A DNA stretch of 64,000 bases from ANME-2 cluster archaeon (lineage in GTDB: Archaea; Halobacteriota; Methanosarcinia; Methanosarcinales; Methanocomedenaceae): the NCBI GenBank assembly GCA_014237145.1, contig JAAXOC010000065.1, positions 1 to 64,000 on the forward strand, read 5' to 3'. The notes under the pieces were generated by a model. The model saw nothing but the letters and a program-made list of their open reading frames with translations, did not search any database and had not been told where the DNA came from. A program made the translations under genes and the position numbers. Shown here one piece after another: positions 8,992 through 17,501 of the stretch; the stretch's first letter is position 1; every line of letters starts with the position of its first letter.

Positions 8992-9729
8992 ATGACAAAA
9001 TGGGCATTAATTCTTATTATTATGATTTTATCTGTTGCCACTGCCAGTGGTGCCAGTTATCCGCAACTCACAGGTTTTGTCACAGATAATGCCAATATGA
9101 TTGATTCCTCATACGAAGCACAAATAACAGCACTGGCCAAACAAATTGAGGAAAAGACCACTGTCGAAATAGCGGTTGTCACAGTGGAATCCTTTGAAGG
9201 GGAATCAAAGGAAATGTATGCTGTAAATCTATTCCAACAGGCAGGCATAGGTAAAACCGACAGGGATAACGGGTTGTTGATTCTGGTATCCAAACAGGAG
9301 CGTGAGTATCGCTTTGAGGTGGGCTATGGCCTGGAGGGAGTCATAACAGACAGCATGAAGGTGAATATCGGGGACAGGATAATAGTACCGAATTTTAAAA
9401 ACGAGGATTATGGAAAGGGAATCTATGAGTCCATAGTGGTAATTGAGGGACTTATTGATGGGAATAAGGAAGTAATATCACGATATAGCATGAAGCCCAC
9501 AGGACAATCCAATGATGGCGAATCTATCTGGCCTTTGTTGTTTTTTGCTCTTATATTTGCACTATTTATTCTTGTACCCCGCAAAGGGCGGGGTGGTAGA
9601 AGGAGTATGGGCGGTACTTATATTGGCGGATTTGGCGGTGGATTCGGTGGTGGAATATCTGGCGGTGGCGGATTTGGTGGATTCGGTGGTGGAATGTCTG
9701 GCGGTGGCGGATTTGGTGGAAGTTGGTGA
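8992..9729 (+). CDS. TPM-domain secreted protein (YgcG family)
   Basis: A 245-residue protein with an N-terminal signal peptide (hydrophobic residues 4-18), a TPM domain (FVTDNANMIDSS, then TTVEIAVVTVESFEG, then DNGLLILVSKQEREYRFEVGYGLEG), one membrane segment near 181-195, and a Gly-rich tail of GGGFGG repeats ending GGSW. TPM proteins are membrane-anchored, with the domain outside the cell; they often accompany LemA and are linked to envelope stress, and some show phosphatase activity. The lemA gene lies two genes downstream on the same strand, matching the common pairing. Confidence 0.85.
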   Translation: MTKWALILIIMILSVATASGASYPQLTGFVTDNANMIDSSYEAQITALAKQIEEKTTVEIAVVTVESFEGESKEMYAVNLFQQAGIGKTDRDNGLLILVSKQEREYRFEVGYGLEGVITDSMKVNIGDRIIVPNFKNEDYGKGIYESIVVIEGLIDGNKEVISRYSMKPTGQSNDGESIWPLLFFALIFALFILVPRKGRGGRRSMGGTYIGGFGGGFGGGISGGGGFGGFGGGMSGGGGFGGSW

Positions 9730-9884
9730 TGTGGGCTAAAATGGTGGAAAATGAAAAATGAAAAAGGAATGAGTGAAAGAATAAAAGCCATACATGAAGG
9801 GACACAGTGGTAGAAATATGGCCACAAAGTCAATGAAAATTAATGATTATAGGGGATTAATGATAATATTACATGGGTGATTGC

Positions 9885-10538
9885 ATGACAGCGGATACAC
9901 AGATAGAAAAACTAACAGATATTCTTGGCAGTAATCTGGTGGCACTGGTGCAGTACCACACAGGCGATGAGACACGACTTCTTGCGGTTTGTAACCACAT
10001 TGATCTTACCACGCTACGATCAATAAAACCGCTTAAGGAAGTACCTCTTGTCATGACAAAGGAAGAACTCACAGACGGGGTTGATGTATTCCCAATTGAG
10101 TTTTTAAATATCAAGCAGCACTATGAGGTACTCCATGGCGAGGATTGTTTGGCTGATATCACAATATCAAAGAAACACCTGCGCCACCAGCTTGAGTTCG
10201 AGTTTCGCTCAAAGCTGATTCATCTCAGGGAGGAATACCTCCAGTTTAAAGGTAAGGATCTTGAACACCTTATTCTTGCGGCAGTTCCGACCCTCATGCC
10301 CATCCTTGGAGCCCTGATTCATCTGAAGGATTTGCGCAATGACTGGACTGATGCTGAAGAGTTATTCAGGATTGTGTCAGATGGGTATGGAATCGACACC
10401 CAGGTTCTGGAAGATATTTACGGCATAAGGCACAAGACTGCCAAAATGAGTAAAGATAAAGAACAATATATCGAACATATAATCAGGATATTATCTGATA
10501 TCGGAGAAATTATTGATGAACTTGAGGTGAATGAATGA
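9885..10538 (+). CDS. hypothetical protein between TPM and LemA genes
   Basis: A 217-residue soluble protein starting at ATG 9885, chosen over ATG 9873 because GGGTGAT lies just upstream. The N-terminal half (LVALVQYHTG ... HIDLTTLRSI ... KEELTDGVDVFPIEF) vaguely resembles nucleotidyltransferase-like proteins, but I see no complete catalytic motif. The C-terminal half is helical. Its stop overlaps the lemA start by 4 bases (ATGA), so the two are translationally coupled and probably act in the same envelope-related process. Confidence 0.6.
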   Translation: MTADTQIEKLTDILGSNLVALVQYHTGDETRLLAVCNHIDLTTLRSIKPLKEVPLVMTKEELTDGVDVFPIEFLNIKQHYEVLHGEDCLADITISKKHLRHQLEFEFRSKLIHLREEYLQFKGKDLEHLILAAVPTLMPILGALIHLKDLRNDWTDAEELFRIVSDGYGIDTQVLEDIYGIRHKTAKMSKDKEQYIEHIIRILSDIGEIIDELEVNE

Positions 10539-11107
10539 ACACAAGGAATGTACTCTTTGGAGTTATCGGCGCCATCGTTCTGATTATATTATTGACTGGA
10601 GGGTGGTTTCTTTCTACATACAACGGCTTTGTGGCAGCAGAAGAAGGGGTTGACGCATCATGGGCACAGGTGGAAAGCCAGTACCAAAGAAGGGCAGACC
10701 TTATACCCAACCTTGTTTCCACAGTGAAAGGGTATGCTGCACATGAAGAAGAAGTCCTTACAGAGATTACGGCGGCCAGAAGTCAATGGGGTGCTGCAGC
10801 CACACAACAGAGTAAAATGGAAGCGGCAGGCAGCATGGATTCTGCAATATCCAGACTTCTTCTGGTTGTGGAAAACTACCCGGATCTTAAGGCAAATGAA
10901 AACTTCCTGGCACTCCAGGCGCAACTCGAAGGGACTGAAAACCGCATCGCAGTGGAAAGAATGCGTTACAATGAACAGGTCAGGGCATACAATACAAAGA
11001 TTAAACGAATGCCTGCCGGGATTGTGGCAAATATGTTTGGATTTGATGAGAAGCTGTACTTTGAATCTGATGAAGGGGCAGAAAATGTACCAGAAGTGGA
11101 GTTTTAG
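10535..11107 (+). CDS. lemA: LemA family protein
   Basis: The 190-residue protein has one N-terminal membrane segment (about residues 7-28) and the LemA signature: YNGFVAAEEGVDASWAQVES, then QRRADLIPNLVSTVKGY, AAHEEEVLTEITAARSQW, and ENRIAVERMRYNE. LemA proteins are membrane-anchored four-helix bundles of unknown biochemical role, usually encoded with TPM proteins as here. The start overlaps the previous gene by 4 bases. A TnpB remnant begins immediately after the stop. Confidence 0.9.
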   Translation: MNTRNVLFGVIGAIVLIILLTGGWFLSTYNGFVAAEEGVDASWAQVESQYQRRADLIPNLVSTVKGYAAHEEEVLTEITAARSQWGAAATQQSKMEAAGSMDSAISRLLLVVENYPDLKANENFLALQAQLEGTENRIAVERMRYNEQVRAYNTKIKRMPAGIVANMFGFDEKLYFESDEGAENVPEVEF

Positions 11108-11110
11108 TTT

Positions 11111-11372
11111 GTGAACTATCCCTTCCCTGCGCTATGCGGTGGGGGAGGAGATTCCTGCTTCATTATCCCAACCGACGTTAGAATTTCAATTTGCAGTAAG
11201 GACACTTGTGTGGGCGTACTGAAATATATGTTGAATTGGATCGGGACATCAATGCTGCAATCAATATAGTGCAGAAGGTAGGCCAAGCTATGTCCGAATT
11301 AACGCCTGTGGAGATGTTCGTTGGAACGTCAGCGAAACAGGATGCCTCCGTCTTGTAGACGGGAGAGTGTCA
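11111..11372 (+). mobile_element. IS605/TnpB remnant with both end hairpins
   Basis: A frame near 11232-11358 reads YVELDRDINAAINIVQKVGQ and ends DASVL, the C-terminal part of an IS605-family TnpB nuclease; the zinc-ribbon region just upstream is broken by a stop. Hairpin sequences flank it: GTGAACTATCCC...GGGGGAG at 11111-11145 and CCGTCTTGTAGACGGG ending in GTGTCAC at 11348-11372, of the kind found at IS605 ends and in the linked guide-RNA scaffold. At about 260 bases this is an internally deleted, non-autonomous copy. Confidence 0.65.
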
Positions 11373-11478
11373 CTGCGCACCCATCATCCTGAGTTTTTTT
11401 CGTCCGAATACTTCCGGCTGACAGGTTAATTTATCATCTATAGTATCCGGGCGCTCTTCGATGTACAGGGAAGTAATA

Positions 11479-12351
11479 CTATTTGACTGCTTCAAGTGAT
11501 GATAGCGGGATGTAATATTTGCAATAGCGATTACCCTGAAAATCCTTATAGTCTCCATCCGGATCATTAGCCATAACCGTAGCACGCTTGGTTATACGGG
11601 AGATAAATCCATGATGGATTTCTCCATTGTATTCAAATGACACTTTATCTCCCACCTGGAGGTTGAATTTTTTTCTGGCACGCTCTGTTTGGGTCACTAA
11701 TTGATGAGTAACTTCCGTATGTCCGAAAATGTTATAGCTCAAATCTTGAAAACGGGGTTTGGAACAGTTCGTAGAACCAAATCGTACCCATTCCAGAAGG
11801 TGGATGATCTCGTGTTCTAATATGCGCATTGTCGCTTCCAATCTATTATGACAAACAATTCCGTTTACCGCCACCTCTCGTGTAACATCATGAAAGGTCT
11901 GGAAGATCAATGTAGTTGATAAGGAGATTGTATATGTCTCTGTCTGTTGTGTATAAGCGATCCTTCCACCTGATCTGGTCATTCTGTCGGATAAACGAAA
12001 AAATATCTTATGTCTGTGATGATCCTGGAAAAGTCTATCAAAGAAATACTGATCGTACAGTTCGAACAGATGGGAAACGTCACGTATTGCGATGCTATTA
12101 AAATTACCATTATCAATGTTTTCAGATTCTGCAAGTATCTTGCGAGAGATTTTTCGTGTTTTTTTCTTAATCTGCTTGGGAGTATATTTTAGATGGGCTA
12201 TGTCTTTTTTCATGATGTAGATCCTATTACTAAAAGGTATTTGCAGGTTCTGGTCTTTGTTTTTGCACATGAAGTATAACTTTATGTACTCCAAGTAAAT
12301 ACGGCTGGGGGGAGCATTTTCTTGTGCTTCTTCCTTGTCATTATGGATCAC
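11479..12351 (-). CDS. SprT-like zinc metalloprotease domain protein
   Basis: The 290-residue frame (GTG 12351; an internal ATG at 12213 is an equally possible start) contains a SprT-type core: LFELYDQYFFDRLF, then TYTISLS, then the zinc-protease helix ILEHEIIHLLEW with HExxH at about residues 184-188. The C-terminal 80 residues form a small beta domain (VGDKVSFEYNGEIHHGFI). SprT/Spartan proteins cut DNA-protein crosslinks or act on chromatin-bound substrates; in this archaeon that is inference. It is monocistronic and convergent with the TnpB remnant. Confidence 0.75.
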   Translation of the reverse strand: MIHNDKEEAQENAPPSRIYLEYIKLYFMCKNKDQNLQIPFSNRIYIMKKDIAHLKYTPKQIKKKTRKISRKILAESENIDNGNFNSIAIRDVSHLFELYDQYFFDRLFQDHHRHKIFFRLSDRMTRSGGRIAYTQQTETYTISLSTTLIFQTFHDVTREVAVNGIVCHNRLEATMRILEHEIIHLLEWVRFGSTNCSKPRFQDLSYNIFGHTEVTHQLVTQTERARKKFNLQVGDKVSFEYNGEIHHGFISRITKRATVMANDPDGDYKDFQGNRYCKYYIPLSSLEAVK

Positions 12352-12829
12352 AAAATTATCCCTGAATTACCTCACCGCCTCTCTTTGTTCTTCGATCTCA
12401 CCACTTACGCCTTTCCTGTGAACTCAACCTGTTCGACCATTTCCTGCGCCTGCCAACTTTATGTATCCACGCACATTAAAAATCATCGCTTCAGATCCCT
12501 ATCCGCTCGTGTTCCTGACTGCGCCCACACCACACTCGCGAGCAGTGGGTGCAGTCGTGTTGTGTTATTGGGTGTTGTAAAATCTCAGTGCCAGATTTGT
12601 TGCGGGCGCATTTGCTGGAACATCTTTGAATTTAATGGTGGTATTGCGCCTGAAAGAAATACTAATATCACGAGCATCAATTTTGATGCATCATATTTCC
12701 AAAACAGGATCGTTGACCCCTTAAAGCATAAAAGAGAAAAGACAAACAAACAGGACATTGCCCATTATTACGGCTGATTTGGTAACAGAACAATTATATT
12801 AAAATGCAATAAGGCGTATTATTTGCCCA
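12352..12829. other. 478-base intergenic region
   Basis: No convincing gene. A frame spans much of it, but its composition (Cys-rich, no motif, antisense start inside the SprT gene) is unlike a real protein. An imperfect inverted repeat around CTGCGCCCAC...GTGGGTGCAG (about 12518-12562) could fold. Just before mfnD, TTATATTA at 12793-12800 is a good archaeal TATA box, about 33 bases before the first ATG, implying a very short leader. Confidence 0.4.
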
Positions 12830-13777
12830 ATGGATATAATGGTAGCCGAGTATGCGGTGGGTGCAGGCGAGGGAGGTACCATACTGCTGGAAGGCAGGGC
12901 CATGCTGGATGTACTTGCCAAAAGTTTCATAGCCGCAGGCCATAAAGTGGTATACCCGACCAGCGGCCCGGTACTACCGGTAGGCACTGCGGTTAAGACA
13001 AAGGACTTTGATCGGTCTGTTGAGGAATTATCAGCACAGTGTGATGCAGCCCTGGTGGTGGCACCTGATGAACTGCTGGGTGACCTGACAGAAATGGTAG
13101 AGAAGAATACAATAAACCTGGGATGCCCGTCAGGTTCGGTCAGGTTGTGTGCAGATAAACTAAAGTGTACCAGGATACTGGAAAATAAAGGAATAAAAGT
13201 CCCTGCCACAACAATATCCGGTGAGCAGAATATATTTTCCCTTGGTGACAGGATAGTACTCAAACCCAGATGGGGATGTGCTTCAGAAGATACCACCCTT
13301 ACCAGGTATTCCTGCGCCACCATGATACCCGAAGGTTTTGTGGCAACCAGGTATATAGAAGGGGGGCACCTGAGCGCCAGCCTGATTGTGGGAAATGATA
13401 CCCAGCCCCGGGCTCAGTCCCCCCTTACCCTGCCGCTGACAGTTAACCGGCAGAATATCAGCATTGGCAGCGAGATACAGTACAACGGGGGCACGGTTGG
13501 AGTAGACACAGGCAGGAACCAGGAGTTATTCCGAGCAGCGCAGCGTAGTGCAGAAGCGCTGGGGTGCCGGGGATATGTTGGAGTGGATATTGTGCTGGCT
13601 GATAAGCCATGGGTGATAGATGTGAATCCCAGACCAACCACATCCATTATTGGGATAAGCAAGATTATGGAAGAAGAGCTGGGTGAACTGATACTTAAAG
13701 CACATTCCGGTGACCTGCCTTTTAGTGTAAATATTACCAATGAGTATAATTTTACCAAGGCTGACCTGACACAATAA
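12830..13777 (+). CDS. mfnD: tyramine--L-glutamate ligase (methanofuran biosynthesis)
   Basis: A 315-residue ATP-grasp enzyme. The N-terminus MVAEYAVGAGEGGT is characteristic of the MfnD family; the ATP-grasp core includes DKLKCTRILENKGIKVP, IVLKPRWGCASEDT and, near the end, GYVGVDIVL with the metal-binding WVIDVNPRPTTS. MfnD joins tyramine to glutamate with ATP, an early step in building methanofuran, the C1 carrier of methanogens and methane oxidisers. The start is either 12830 or the second Met at 12839; the TATA box at 12793 allows both. The small gene after it is separated by 70 bases. Confidence 0.85.
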   Translation: MDIMVAEYAVGAGEGGTILLEGRAMLDVLAKSFIAAGHKVVYPTSGPVLPVGTAVKTKDFDRSVEELSAQCDAALVVAPDELLGDLTEMVEKNTINLGCPSGSVRLCADKLKCTRILENKGIKVPATTISGEQNIFSLGDRIVLKPRWGCASEDTTLTRYSCATMIPEGFVATRYIEGGHLSASLIVGNDTQPRAQSPLTLPLTVNRQNISIGSEIQYNGGTVGVDTGRNQELFRAAQRSAEALGCRGYVGVDIVLADKPWVIDVNPRPTTSIIGISKIMEEELGELILKAHSGDLPFSVNITNEYNFTKADLTQ

Positions 13778-13850
13778 CATTCATTAGTTATGGAATAGAA
13801 TTTATATTGGAATTGGATTGAATTCATATTGGAATAGAGGTGTTATTTAC

Positions 13851-14009
13851 ATGGAGATTGAAGAACTTGTTAAGAAAATCGATGCCAAGTCATTACGTGA
13901 AGAAGCAAAGAAAAGAGACATTCCAACCAGGTGCGTGACCAAATTAAATCTTGCAAAGGCACTACCACAGGATGTGGTCGAGGAACTGGCAAAGAAATCC
14001 GGAAAATAA
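13851..14009 (+). CDS. 52-residue protein, SAP-like motif
   Basis: Starts at ATG 13851 with GAGGTG upstream; a longer frame begins at 13818 but lacks a ribosome-binding site. The sequence is charged and helical (EIEELVKKIDAKSLREEAKK then VTKLNLAKALP). The spacing of Leu and Lys in the second half recalls a SAP-type DNA-binding helix pair, but at this length that is a weak call. It could be a small DNA- or RNA-associated protein. Composition fits its neighbours. Confidence 0.55.
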   Translation: MEIEELVKKIDAKSLREEAKKRDIPTRCVTKLNLAKALPQDVVEELAKKSGK

Positions 14010-14102
14010 GATTATGCACATCCCATGAAAAGATATCCTGATATTGTTAATTCACAATTATATTAATATACATCCGGACTAAACACACAGAGCGTTATTG
14101 TT

Positions 14103-14130
14103 TCTCTGTGCTCTCTGTGCACTCTGTGGT
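14103..14130. repeat. ACCACAGAG-type intergenic repeat, copy 1
   Basis: On the minus strand this reads ACCACAGAGTGCACAGAGAG followed by CACAGAGA, a run of the CACAGAG heptamer. A second stretch of the same kind lies at 62544-62571. Such CACAGAG-rich tracts occur in intergenic DNA of many environmental genomes. Here it lies between two plus-strand genes and is not coding. Confidence 0.55.
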
Positions 14131-14162
14131 TATAAATCGTTCCAGGAAATAATAAAAAGTCT

Positions 14163-14654
14163 TTGGATCCTGGTAAGAACCCTGGAGTTGCAGTACTGGA
14201 AAACGGCCCGGTAAGCGAAGTGTATCATGTACCGGCCCGTGACGTGCCCGGATTGGTGCGACAGATACTGGAAAATTATCCTGGTAAGGACATTGCTATC
14301 AGGATCGGGAACGGGGCAAGACTTGTAAGGACCCGGTTGATCAATTCAATCCAGGATATGGGTGTCAATGTAGAAGTGGTGGGTGAGATTGGCACATCGC
14401 CATCCATGGGTCGCGGAATCCATGGTTCCGAAATGTCAGATATCATTGCAGCTATCAACATTGCCAGGCTTAAAGGAACCAGTGTCGGGAAGCAGGAAGT
14501 TGAGCCCTCGATGGGTGAGATCAAGCGAATCCAGGAATACAGCCGTGAATATTCCAAAGGAAAGACCACCATACCCAGGGACCTGGCCCGAAAAGTTGCA
14601 AAAGGCAAAATGACTGTGGAAGAGGCAATCGAAAAACACGACAATCCGACATAA
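14163..14654 (+). CDS. RuvC/RNase H-fold-like protein
   Basis: A 163-residue protein beginning at TTG 14163 (no ATG or GTG is available in frame after the TAA at 14133). The first residues LDPGKNPGVAVL match strand 1 of the RNase H fold, where the Asp is catalytic in RuvC-like enzymes. A second acidic position appears in SEMSDIIAAINIARLKG, again as in RuvC-like proteins, and conserved basic residues (RIGNGARLVRTRL) lie between. Helical C-terminus with a KGKMTVEEAIEKH tail. The nuclease role is inference from the fold pattern; a catalytic set of three acids is not obvious. Confidence 0.6.
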   Translation: MDPGKNPGVAVLENGPVSEVYHVPARDVPGLVRQILENYPGKDIAIRIGNGARLVRTRLINSIQDMGVNVEVVGEIGTSPSMGRGIHGSEMSDIIAAINIARLKGTSVGKQEVEPSMGEIKRIQEYSREYSKGKTTIPRDLARKVAKGKMTVEEAIEKHDNPT

Positions 14655-14677
14655 TGGATCAGATAGTAACCACATGA

Positions 14678-15496
14678 TCAGATAATAGCCCCTTTGATTG
14701 CGTCCTTACAGCCGCAATTGCTGTGGGCAGGTAACGATATAATTGCATCCAGCAGGATGGTGCGAAGTGTTTCCTGTTTTATTTCCAGCATTTCCAGGAC
14801 CTCATCGACAGTCAGTTTATTTCCGGCAAGTCCGCATGCCTGATTGGTAATGATACACAATGATGCATAGCACAATCCCAACTCCCGCGCCAACACAACC
14901 TCAGGTAGTCCAGTCATACCTACCACGTCCCCGAAGGTTCCAAGCATGCGTATCTCTGCAGCAGTCTCGAACCTTGGCCCTTCAGTACAGACATACACAC
15001 CCCTGAAAGGTTCCATATGGTTGTTTTCCAGGGAACTAAGCAGGCAGGCACTGATCTCTGGACAGTAAGGTTCAGTCATATCAACATGGACTGTCCTGTC
15101 ATCATAGAATGTATTCACCCTTGACCGTGTCAGGTCAATAAAATCATCGGCTACCAGGAAACTTCCCGCGGGATGGCTGCCCATGGTACCAACTGAATTA
15201 GTAGCTATTACCCTATTGGCACCAAGTGATCTTACAGCCCATACACTGGCCCTGTAATTGAGCTTGTGTGGGGGGAGGTGTTCTGCACCCGATGAGGTAT
15301 CATCATTGGCATGCCTCTGTATCAGTGCAAGTTTCAGTATCCTGGTTCGGTGAGGTACATTCCCGGTTTTTACCTTTACGTTGCCGTAGGGAGTATTTAC
15401 TTTGATTGTCACAAAATCGTAATCATCCGGGTTAAACCCTACGCCCCCGATTACAACGGCATCGATATTATGTTGTTTCTTGCTGGTTTCGGGCAT
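14678..15496 (-). CDS. MTAP/PNP-family nucleoside phosphorylase
   Basis: The 272-residue protein has the family landmarks: LIQRHANDD near residue 55, VIATNSVGTMGSHPAGSF, GVYVCTEGPRFETAAEIRM with the phosphate/substrate loop, and GDVVGMTGLPEVVLARELGL. It phosphorolyses methylthioadenosine, methylthioinosine or another 6-oxopurine nucleoside, part of SAM-derived nucleoside recycling; which one cannot be read from the motifs with confidence. The start overlaps the end of the DUF373 gene by 29 bases, so the two form an operon. Confidence 0.85.
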   Translation of the reverse strand: MPETSKKQHNIDAVVIGGVGFNPDDYDFVTIKVNTPYGNVKVKTGNVPHRTRILKLALIQRHANDDTSSGAEHLPPHKLNYRASVWAVRSLGANRVIATNSVGTMGSHPAGSFLVADDFIDLTRSRVNTFYDDRTVHVDMTEPYCPEISACLLSSLENNHMEPFRGVYVCTEGPRFETAAEIRMLGTFGDVVGMTGLPEVVLARELGLCYASLCIITNQACGLAGNKLTVDEVLEMLEIKQETLRTILLDAIISLPAHSNCGCKDAIKGAII

Positions 15497-16577
15497 TTGA
15501 TGTCCTCGTTGATATCCATATACCTATTAGTGATATGATAATGGCACCGACAATTGACAATACAAGAAGATTGCGACCAGTATCGGATGTGATGTAAAAT
15601 TCATCCACAGAACTACTTACCGAGAGTATGAAGGTACTGGAACCCCAGAACAACAATCCTGATGAGAACAGGAAGAACAGGTAAGACCAGTGCCGTTTGT
15701 AATTATTGCCTTCCCTTTGAAGATCGATCATCCTGCCAATAGTGGCTATCCAGCCTGCCGCTACATACCACCATATGGATATGTTCACAAATACCATGAG
15801 AAGTATTATTATGCCAACGAAAATATCTACCCGGGTATAATATTCCCAGAATCTGGCAACACCTATTATTGTCCCTATGACAGTCAATATCAAGGCAATG
15901 GAATAAGTGATAAAGGATATCTTACCTGTGACCAGTGATTGTTTCATATTGGATTTGAATTCTTCCAGTACGTCATCAAGTCCGAAACCCCTGAACAGCA
16001 TATAAGCACCGATAGCACCCAGGATAGCGGCCCATGCGTATTTTGGATCGCCTGCAAAGAGGAAGATTGAATATATTACTGCAGCCAAGCCAAGCGGTAC
16101 GAAGAAGGAATGGGATATTTTCGGGTCATTGAAAGCAGTCTTTAATATGTAATATGTACTTTCCAGGTTTACACTCTGTTTGACTATGACCCGGTGGACA
16201 CCGTCCACTTTTATCCTGGATTGTATAATGGGCAAAACTGATTCGTCTTCTGCCCCATCGGAGACGAGGATGGCGTTCTTGACATCGTATTCTGCCACGA
16301 TACTGTCAAGCTGGTCAGATATCTTCTGGTCAGAGATCAGACCCACATCACGGTCCCCTGCTATGGATACTATTTCTACATCCAGCCCGTTTTCCACCAG
16401 TTCATCATATAGTTTCACACCAGCGTATATGGTATTGATATCAGAATCCTCTGGGTCGGCTGTACCAAGTTTCATTGCAGCTTCAAGGTTTTTTTCCCGC
16501 CCGATAACCGGACTGGTCTCACCTGCCTTATATCCGATATCGTCGTCGCGGTCGATGCAGATAATAAGCTTATCCAT
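15468..16577 (-). CDS. DUF373 family membrane protein
   Basis: A 369-residue protein. The N-terminal soluble domain (LIICIDRDDDIGYKAG, TADPEDSDINTIY, VEIVSIAGDRDVG, AILVSDGAEDE) is the DUF373 core, with conserved acidic clusters suggesting metal or nucleotide binding. The C-terminal half has about seven membrane segments. DUF373 proteins are almost confined to archaea; their role is not known to me. The gene ends inside the phosphorylase gene downstream, implying coupled translation. Confidence 0.85.
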   Translation of the reverse strand: MDKLIICIDRDDDIGYKAGETSPVIGREKNLEAAMKLGTADPEDSDINTIYAGVKLYDELVENGLDVEIVSIAGDRDVGLISDQKISDQLDSIVAEYDVKNAILVSDGAEDESVLPIIQSRIKVDGVHRVIVKQSVNLESTYYILKTAFNDPKISHSFFVPLGLAAVIYSIFLFAGDPKYAWAAILGAIGAYMLFRGFGLDDVLEEFKSNMKQSLVTGKISFITYSIALILTVIGTIIGVARFWEYYTRVDIFVGIIILLMVFVNISIWWYVAAGWIATIGRMIDLQREGNNYKRHWSYLFFLFSSGLLFWGSSTFILSVSSSVDEFYITSDTGRNLLVLSIVGAIIISLIGIWISTRTSNARNQQETT

Positions 16578-16801
16578 GTGTTATAGGCCTCATATTGATA
16601 TTATTAAAGGAGATATAAAAAGTGTTCTGTAAAATCATAATTAAGAGGTCATTTGTAGCGTAAATAAAAGGAACTGAACTTACCGGTAGGCTCTTCCCAC
16701 ATTTCTTCCACGTTCCTGACATCTGCAAAGGGTGGTCCCCTCGGAAATTCGGGCAATTACCACAAAACTATAATACTTTCGTAACAAAAAAGGATATCAT
16801 A

Positions 16802-17392
16802 ATGGTAGCCGCAGTAAAAAGCATCTATGCAACAGTAACTGATCATGTCCAAATGGTTGGATACAGGGAGATTGTAGAAACCAATGGAAAGATTAGAGGG
16901 CTGAATGGATTAGTTTTCAATGATTCTGATGGGTCAGTTAAAATTATGGTCAGCGGGCCTGAATCTGCAGTTTCAGAATTCATTCATGATTTGGAAATAG
17001 TCAGACCGGATACCAAAATTGAAACAAAAGAGCTTGCAGATGATCTTAATTTACCTTATCCGTTTGGAAGGGTAGTTACTGATGATATGCGAGAGATCAG
17101 CGACAGGTTAGATAAAGGCAACAGTTTACTAAGTAGCCAGGATATAAAATTAGGTAGCATCGATGTAAAACTCGATAAGCTAGATAAACTTAGTAAACTC
17201 GATAAGCTTGATAAACTTAGTAAACTCGATAAGCTTGATGGACTTAGTAAACTCGATAAGCTTGATGGACTTACTAAACTCGATAAGCTTGATGGACTTA
17301 GTAAACTCGATACTATCAATGATTCTATAAGTGGAATTAATGAGAGGCTTGACTCCCTTCCAGAACGAATCGCTGAAGCAATGAAAAGATAA
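16802..17392 (+). CDS. acylphosphatase-domain protein with KLDKLDxLS repeats
   Basis: Residues 6-88 form an acylphosphatase domain: VTDHVQMVGYREIVETNG has the anion-binding Arg, and GLNGLVFNDSDGSVKIMVSG follows the family. The usual catalytic Asn is in LVFN. Residues 123-170 are five nine-residue repeats (KLDKLDKLS, KLDKLDGLS or close) plus a partial sixth, giving an amphipathic coiled-coil-like rod, then a short helical tail. Acylphosphatases hydrolyse acyl phosphates; the repeat rod suggests oligomerisation or tethering. A T-run follows the stop at 17394-17399 and may serve as terminator. Confidence 0.75.
   Translation: MVAAVKSIYATVTDHVQMVGYREIVETNGKIRGLNGLVFNDSDGSVKIMVSGPESAVSEFIHDLEIVRPDTKIETKELADDLNLPYPFGRVVTDDMREISDRLDKGNSLLSSQDIKLGSIDVKLDKLDKLSKLDKLDKLSKLDKLDGLSKLDKLDGLTKLDKLDGLSKLDTINDSISGINERLDSLPERIAEAMKR
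17168..17311 (+). repeat. 27-bp in-frame tandem repeat, five copies plus part
   Basis: Units start at 17168, 17195, 17222, 17249 and 17276, with a partial copy at 17303. The unit is nine codons (AAACTCGATAAG then CTTGATGGACTTAGT or close). Copies differ by only a few bases, even at synonymous sites, indicating recent expansion or ongoing homogenisation rather than selection on the protein alone. Confidence 0.9.
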
Positions 17393-17501
17393 TTTTTTCT
17401 GCGTTCCTTCAATGCCGGGAAACCGTTTACATTTTCCCAGTCGTACGTGACACCTTCTTTTAGATGGAATAATCGGTTGCGTCTTTATGCGTAGTTTATA
17501 T

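Noticed and set aside
9566-9833. Pro/His-rich minus-strand frames
   Set aside because: Mirrors of the Gly-rich tail of the TPM protein.
12322-12777. 151-codon frame after the SprT gene
   Set aside because: Cys-rich, motif-free, begins antisense inside the SprT gene; no family resemblance.
17056-17412. 118-codon Ser/Leu-rich minus-strand frame
   Set aside because: Mirror of the KLD repeat in the acylphosphatase gene.
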